From Chromera velia (lineage: Eukaryota > Sar > Chromeraceae), in the NCBI GenBank assembly GCA_018398765.1, contig JAHBMJ010005385.1, forward strand, positions 1 to 64,000: 64,000 nucleotides of DNA, written 5' to 3'. Below the pieces are notes generated by a model. The model saw only the letters and a list, made by a program, of their open reading frames with translations. It made no database searches and was not told where the DNA came from. Shown one piece after another: positions 55,368-64,000 of the stretch (its first letter is position 1; the number at the start of each line of letters is the position of its first letter). The position numbers were made by a program, and so were the translations under genes.

Positions 55368-56894
55368 CCGATGCACCTTTGGGGGAAAGAGGGAGGTTGG
55401 GGAATAGACGTCTGTCTCCCTTGCCTTACAGACAGATGAATGCGTTTTCTTACCTCAGTACTGACAAGGGATTAGGGTAGCGCAAGAACTCCTCTCTGAG
55501 GCCGAAGTGGTCTGTATGGGTAGGATTGGGTTTTTTGGTTTGCATGACTTAGTCTTCTCTCGGACGTACACGTCTTAGTTGCAGATGTCACGGAAAGATG
55601 AAGAAGCCGGCTGTGTTGCTGGGAGGGGTCGTTTTATTCGTTTCTTTGTTGCGCTCCTGACTCTCTGGTTGACCCTCTCTAGATGAATCATATGCATATG
55701 ATAAATGCCCATTATCTCGAACACATGCATACACCCACCACCCGACTCACCCCACCACCGCCTCGTACACGTACATGCGTGTCCACCTACAGATTCCCGC
55801 AAATGTTCCTGAGACAGGCTCGACCGCAAGCGTTGTCGCAACCTAGGTCGTAATGAACTGATTTCTCTTTACAGATGTCTCATCTCAAGTTCCCGGAGAG
55901 CATGGAGGATAGTACTTGTTTCGTCGCTTCGAAAATAGAACAGTTTAGCAGACTGTCTATTTAAATGTATTTAGCTAGTATCATGGCAGTGGTATGCAAT
56001 CAGTAGCAGTTCGCTAGTGACAGCTGCTCAGACAGCAGTGCATATTTTTCAAAAACCCATGCACCGCGAAGTTAAATAGGGCCCGAACATTTAGCCACAC
56101 ATTTTTTTTCTAGTTTTTTTCTTCTTAGCGGGACCTATAGCTTTCTTTTTTCACTGTAGCGGCACTAACATAAAACTGGATCTACAACTAGGTATAAAAA
56201 CTCAGATGTAGAGCAAGATCAACATTTATATAAATTTAGAAATAAATTAGTTTTTTAAACATCTTTATTGGTCGACCTCTCAAATAAACCAAAAGGCTCC
56301 GAGCCTTGTTGGGGGCATGGTGAAAACCAGTATAGTGAGAGGCGGTGGAGGCAAGAGCATTACGCGTCTTGCGCTCTAAAATACCCCCTCACAGGGCAGT
56401 AGTGACACAGCTCACAAGCCACGGCCGATATAAGCAATAAAAAAGGACATTAAGGAAAAGAAAAACGGGACACAACAGTCATTATGCATGACAATAGCCA
56501 ATCACTAATTGTTGTACGGACCTGCAGCCGTCAGCATACTGTGTCATACAGCCTTGTTTGCTTGTGGTAGATTGGTCGTCTACCGTGACTGACAAAGCGA
56601 CACAGGGAGATTAATAAGGGATGGGGGCAACATCTTATATACTCTGAAAACCAGACAGAGCCACCGATTCATGTAAAAGAGGGAGAGCAATGTAGAAGGA
56701 AGCTTAGGAGATATATATGAAATGAAAAAGGCATGCAACAATGGTGCAAATATAAATATATATACGGCTGGTTAATTGCATGGGTATGCACACGGCCCCG
56801 CGGAAAACACCGGCCCAGAAACACGCTCGCGCGGTCCCGTCAGGCAGACACAAACAAAGTCTGACCAAATTACCCAAGAGTCGGACACATGCAT

Positions 56895-57054
56895 TTAAGC
56901 TTTTATCGTCGCCTTATGTCATTCATATACGAGTCCTTTTAGAGGAGGGCCTGCTAGATGTATAGAGGTATAGGATCACGTCTTGCCGAAGGGTTGGCCC
57001 CGATAAGCCATAGGGTGGCCGATGCACGCAGGAAAGGCTAAGCTGTGCTTTAGC
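56895..57054 (+). repeat. Dispersed 160-bp repeat, copy 1
   Basis: Matches 57484-57643 at roughly 90-95 percent by eye. The shared core runs from TTAAGCTTTTATCGTC to GGAAAGGCTAAGCTG. Copy 2 has an extra TTGGCCCTAG-type insertion. Direct orientation, 589 bp apart. It could be the pair of ends of a decayed element or a simple duplication. Confidence 0.8.
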
Positions 57055-57483
57055 TCTTTCTTAAACGTCATCATCCAAAAGGGATCCTAGACAGCTCCCA
57101 CTGCACTGTCCATGGAAATGTCCCGATTGCTCTGAGTTCCCTCCCGTCAACCCCGTGCCAACCAAGATGGAATAGTCCTTCCCCAGTTGCCTGAGTTCAC
57201 TACCCGAGTAGTCAGCCCGACATTGCTGCTAAGGCTTCCGATTAAAGAAAACAGAGTACACAAAGAAAAAAACGCGGTGGGTAGGTGGGTGTCCGTTCGC
57301 TTTCACCGACTGTTTCACAGACGGTCTTTCAGATTCTCTTCTCTCACTGCTCTTACTGTTGCTTCTGTTGGAATGTATCTTTCTTGCTGAAATATTGTTT
57401 GGAAATGGTGAGTGGCGGCGACATGCGGCAACGATGCTCAAACGCTTGGTTAAAGGCTCTGCAGGTGCCGCCACGCCTTCTAT

Positions 57484-57643
57484 TTAAGCTTTTATCGTCA
57501 CTTTATGTCGTTCATATACGAGTCCTTTTAGAGGAGGGCCTGCTAGATGTATAGAGGTATAGGATCACGTCTTGCCGAAGGGTTGGCCCTAGTTGGCCCT
57601 GACAAGCCGTAGGGTGGCCGATGCACGCAGGAAAGGCTAAGCT
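57484..57643 (+). repeat. Dispersed 160-bp repeat, copy 2
   Basis: See copy 1 at 56895-57054. The 430 bp between the copies hold no retroelement motif that I can recognise. Confidence 0.8.
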
Positions 57644-58163
57644 GCATGCAGTCACGTGAAACTTTGATAGACTCGCAAAAATGTGAACAAAAATGCCGAT
57701 ACTATATTTATACAGATCATTCTTGCATTTCTATTGATTTCTATGTAATGGATACTACTAGTGTTAGATTCAAGTTTATCTAAAAGTTTATACAACATTT
57801 CTACTATAGTGAGATCTTCATTCATTTATTCCCTAACTATTTTTTTATGGTTTTCTACTATATTATACTCTTAATTACTACTGACAGAAATTTAGTCAAA
57901 AATTAGATCAAAAGATTAAAGTTTTTAAAGAATTTGACTTTTAGATGTCCCTTTTGAGCGGATTTTCTCCGATCTAGACTCCGATTGAGCTAAAATATAG
58001 TATGACACCGTTAAAAACAATCACTTTTGAAGAAGTGACTTTTCTTTATACTTACCGCCAGAATTATAGCTATTAATCAGCTAACCCTGAATGTGGAGAA
58101 CGATAGTTTATCATCATGCTTGTCATCATACCGCATTGCCGCCACCGTCAATATTATCAATGT

Positions 58164-58165
<2 letters not shown>

Positions 58166-58190
<25 letters not shown>
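58166..58190. repeat. (TA)n microsatellite
   Basis: About 12 TA units within the AT-rich island. Confidence 0.9.
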
Positions 58191-58195
<5 letters not shown>

Positions 58196-58470
58196 TGTGT
58201 AGTTATATAAAGATTCTAAATACTATTAAACAACCATAGCACTAGCTATATAGCATTGCGTCTTGAATCTTGATTGCGATCGCTGGTAATATTTATGAAT
58301 TTTACAAGTATATAGGGAGCGAAATTTAAGAAACACAATTATTTTTTAGATAATACCAGCTTCGTACTAGGCTTCGTATAAGTTCATAAAATGAAATGGT
58401 GCAGCGAATTTTTTGATTAGAAAACTAAAGAGAAACTAGGCTAGAAAACAATAAAAACATATGCAGTTAT

Positions 58471-58532
58471 GAATTGAATTGAGGCGGTTAAAACCGGTGA
58501 GCCACCACTTAAGCTCTGGCCAACTACGCGTT
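58471..58532 (-). repeat. Dispersed repeat with tRNA-like core, copy 2
   Basis: On the minus strand it reads TTGGCCAGAGCTTAAGTGG, then CTCACCGGTTTTAACCGCCT, then CAATTCAATTC. This is the same order as 26380-26462, with compensating changes around the CCGG...TTAA block. No long A tail is obvious. Confidence 0.5.
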
Positions 58533-58785
58533 CTTACTTAAACCCTAGCTTAAACCCAGCCATACAAAATGTTTAATACGTTCAAGTTATATGCTAAAAC
58601 TAATACTGTCACAGTGCAGCTTTTACGTAAAAATTCTAGTAAAAATTGAATGGATTATAAAAAATAGTTTTCTTAAACACATTTTTTAGAAAGGCTACCA
58701 TGATTTAACGTTGATTGCATAACCGAGAGAAAAAAAATAAAAACCGGCGGCTCGACATTTCTTTCATGATATAAGTTTTATCTGC

Positions 58786-59360
58786 ATGGCCGAGTCGATT
58801 GATCAACTCGTAACGGCTCACGGTAAAGCCTTCAGACAATTCGATAGGAAAGATACCACCGGGCCTCGTGCAAGGTGCTTCTCCTTTTCCCCTTACTTAC
58901 AGACTGCTTCTACCGACCTTCTAATCACTGCAAAGACTTCTCTCTCTTCCACCCACCACCACCTGTCCGACCTACAGCATATCTCCTACAGTGTCTGACA
59001 CATTCCACACCACTAACCTCCCCTCTCTCTCGGTCTCTCCTCCTTACCAAAAGTCTGTTGACCGACACGAAGATGCATGCATGGCTGCATCCATCCATAG
59101 GGTTTCATGCATGTCTCCCATTCCGACGTACCGGGTCCCCCTTCTCCCAGTGTCAATTCCCCCTTCAGGGTTCGTTCCCTCTTGTTGTTGTCAAATCCCT
59201 CAAAGCGTTTCTCTTCATCCATACGCAGGACACATGCCGAGTGCTAATTGCTCTCTCTCTCTCTCTCTCTCCCTCTCTCTCTCTTTCCCTCCCTCTCTCT
59301 CTCCCTCCCTCCCTCTCTCTCTCTTTCTCTCTCTCTCTCCCCCCCTCTCTCTCTTTCCCT

Positions 59361-59411
<51 letters not shown>

Positions 59412-59464
59412 TCTCTGTCTCTCTCTCTGTCTCTCTCTGTCTCTCTTTCTCTCTCTCTCTCATA

Positions 59465-59497
<33 letters not shown>

Positions 59498-59576
59498 GTC
59501 TCAGTCCCTGTCTCTGTCTCTGTCTCTGTCTCTGTCTCTCTCTTTCGCCTCTCTTTCTCTTTCACAGGGATAAATA

Positions 59577-59627
<51 letters not shown>
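58786..59627. other. Noncoding flank with (CT)n, (GTCT)n and (GA)n microsatellites
   Basis: Bases 58786-59240 are ordinary sequence without a supported gene. Bases 59249-59560 are CT/CTGT repeats, and 59575-59626 are CA then GA repeats ending at the SDR stop codon. Ser-Leu-rich ORFs are artefacts. Confidence 0.75.
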
Positions 59628-62350
<2,723 letters not shown>

Positions 62351-63070
62351 ATGACAGTTCTTTTTTCTGTTGTTGCAGTCCTCGTCTCTGCAACAGTCGG
62401 TGTTGCATTGACTCCTTCGAACCACACACAGCGGGAGGTCCGAACTCACAGATCCCACTTGGCCACCAGGTCCAGACACCTGCGCACTTCTAAGAGCAAA
62501 TGGGGCTCCTGTGGTGCTCCCAGCTCTGCGACTGGGACGTGCATCAAGATGGACTTTTTTTGGCGTATCCTGGAAACATTGTCCGACGATGGGGGCAGCA
62601 ACGAAGAGTACAAAATAATTGAGGGAGACGATGGTCTCTCCTGGATCACTGTCAGACACGGTTGTGACACTGGGTGCGAGAAGTGGGCACTGCAGTTTGA
62701 GGACCCCACAGACGACGAAATCCGCAACAACGTTGGAGACGCCTGTTCCCCTGAGGAGAACAGCTCGCGCACCTCCAACGACGACTATGGGGGGTTTTAC
62801 TCCTGCTGGCTTACAACGCCCTACAGCACTGGTGCCAATCATGGCCCAAGCAAGTTTCTGTACTTTGACAAGATGTACATGAACGACCTGAAGCTCGATA
62901 TGGCACTCGCCATGTGTGAGCATGACTTTGCGTGCGATGGGCACCCGTATCTTCAGTGGGATCTCTCCAACTACGGACTCGCACAGTTCTCCAAATACGA
63001 CCTGGACTCTCACAACAATGCGTACACGTGGTTCACACGCAGTGACGGAGAAGGGCGCAAGGTCAGCTGA
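62351..63070 (+). CDS. Secreted protein of unknown function
   Basis: A single exon of 239 codons plus stop. ATG 62351 is chosen because it opens directly into a signal peptide (MTVLFSVVAVLVSATVGVA); an in-frame ATG at 62282 would add 23 unlikely residues. The mature part begins with a basic segment (THRSHLATRSRHLRTSK), perhaps a propeptide, then a domain with about nine cysteines (WGSCG, GTC, HGCDTGCEKW, DACS, YSCW, MCEHDFACDG) and many aromatic residues and Asp. The ending FTRSDGEGRKVS is followed by TGA. I do not recognise the family. The cysteine content fits an extracellular disulfide-stabilised domain. Confidence 0.7.
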   Translation: MTVLFSVVAVLVSATVGVALTPSNHTQREVRTHRSHLATRSRHLRTSKSKWGSCGAPSSATGTCIKMDFFWRILETLSDDGGSNEEYKIIEGDDGLSWITVRHGCDTGCEKWALQFEDPTDDEIRNNVGDACSPEENSSRTSNDDYGGFYSCWLTTPYSTGANHGPSKFLYFDKMYMNDLKLDMALAMCEHDFACDGHPYLQWDLSNYGLAQFSKYDLDSHNNAYTWFTRSDGEGRKVS

Positions 63071-63325
63071 TCGGAACGCATCGGACTGAGCTTCTTTTTC
63101 CTGAACCTTGTCTCTGTGCCTGTCTTCATGACTATCTCTACCTCGTTTCTGTCTCTGTCTTCGTCTCTTCCGCTTTTGGTCTCTGTCTCCGTCTCTTCCG
63201 CTTCTGGTCTCTGTCTCTGTCTCCGTCTCTTTCGCTTCTGGTCTCTGTATCTGTCTCCGTCTCTTCCGCTTTTGGTCTCTGTCTCCGCCTCTGTCTGTGT
63301 CTCTGTCTCTGTCTCTCTCTCTCTG

Positions 63326-63359
<34 letters not shown>

Positions 63360-63471
63360 TCTCTGTCTCTCGGTTGCGCCTATCTCGGATTCTCTGCAGG
63401 TTCCACGTCCCGTTGTCTTTCTGTCTGTGTCTCTTTCCCGCGCCGCCAATCCTCTCTGTCTCTGTCTGTCA

Positions 63472-63525
<54 letters not shown>

Positions 63526-63526
63526 G

Positions 63527-63579
<53 letters not shown>

Positions 63580-63583
63580 GTGT

Positions 63584-63647
<64 letters not shown>

Positions 63648-64000
63648 CTGTACATGTGAAAGAGAGAGCGAAACAAGCGTCTGGTGGATCTCTTCTCTTC
63701 CGCTCTTTATTCTTTTTTTTTTTTCATTGCCTCCGTCCAGCCCTCATACCCCCCCACGGTCCTCAACTCTCTGTCTTTGAAATTTCTCCCACTCGCGCGC
63801 GAATATGAATGTGGGTGTGAGAGAGAGAGGGGGAGAGAGAGAGGGGGGGAGAGAGAGAGAGCACAAATTTCATGTCTCCTTCCAGCCTCTCCTTGTCGAA
63901 AGTGTTTATGCTTCGTTGGCTAGGGCTCCGGTCTTGATTTGTCCACACATCCACATACCCGTCCCTCTGCCTACCGCTCCATATTTCAGAGAATCCTTTC
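63071..64000. repeat. (CT)n/(GTCT)n microsatellites and window end
   Basis: Bases 63100-63650 are dominated by TCTGTCTC, a 36-bp imperfect repeat with CCGCTT(C/T)TGG (63165-63280), and CT, TG and GA tracts. Bases 63650-64000 have GA-rich tracts and no supported ORF. Confidence 0.75.

Larger units (their letters stand above)
55368..58785. other. Convergent intergenic region with large AT-rich island
   Basis: From about 55880 to 58780 the sequence is AT-rich with embedded GC-normal patches at about 56290-57660. It contains a 160-bp duplicated block, a (TA)n run at 58166-58190 and the SINE-like repeat at 58471-58532. Open frames of 60-90 codons around the duplicated block share the ending LLEEGLLDV because of the duplication. 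No gene supported. Confidence 0.6.

Noticed and set aside
58786-59230. Possible gene upstream of the CT repeats
   Set aside because: Two overlapping frames of similar length, no motifs, and no consistent splice phases.

Overview
This is nuclear DNA of an intron-rich eukaryote. Genes are split by many GT-AG introns whose reading phases agree from exon to exon, and the introns and flanks are full of microsatellites such as (CA)n, (GACA)n, (GACT)n and (CT)n. The gene content (polycystin channel, PAN/Apple secreted protein, alpha-tubulin-like protein, ankyrin protein, P450) and texture fit a free-living alveolate. A chromerid such as Chromera velia is my best guess, but that is inference and not shown by any single marker. 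No prokaryotic, organellar or rRNA/tRNA gene was recognised.

Layout. (1) 1.3-21.6 kb, minus strand: a very long polycystin (PKD2/TRPP-like) locus with two complete six-helix channel modules in tandem, apparently spliced into one protein, followed by a coiled-coil tail. (2) 22.6-26.1 kb, plus: a divergent alpha-tubulin-like gene. (3) 27.3-35.6 kb: two divergently transcribed genes for secreted proteins. Each is built from a signal-peptide exon plus repeated ~1.1-kb kinase-like exons (two modules on the minus strand, three on the plus strand), joined at phase-0 introns after a conserved linker. (4) 38.2 kb, minus: a weak hypothetical gene. (5) 39.9-41.5 kb, plus: a single-exon ankyrin-repeat protein. 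(6) 46.0-50.4 kb, minus: a nine-exon cytochrome P450. (7) 51.0-55.4 kb, plus: a secreted PAN/Apple protein with an acidic repeat tail. (8) 59.6-61.3 kb, minus: a three-exon short-chain dehydrogenase with a FabL-like active-site signature. (9) 62.4-63.1 kb, plus: a secreted cysteine-containing protein of unknown function.

Genes occur as head-to-head pairs (polycystin/tubulin, kinase/kinase, P450/PAN, SDR/secreted protein), with 0.6-1.0 kb between starts. The AT-rich islands (0.35-1.26, 26.1-26.8, 36.6-38.0, 41.6-42.3 and 55.9-58.8 kb) all lie at 3' ends of genes, mostly between convergent genes, and carry dispersed repeats.

The most unusual features concern introns. Twenty-nine of the 63 donor sites I placed begin GTCA, and at about nine of them the donor is the first unit of a (GTCA)n array. 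Acceptors are often fed by (TG)n tracts. Short tandem duplications repeatedly copy a 3' splice site plus the start of its exon. One such duplication appears to have created a new 60-nt intron. Exon models were made by eye from splice-site and phase logic, so boundaries marked approximate could be wrong.
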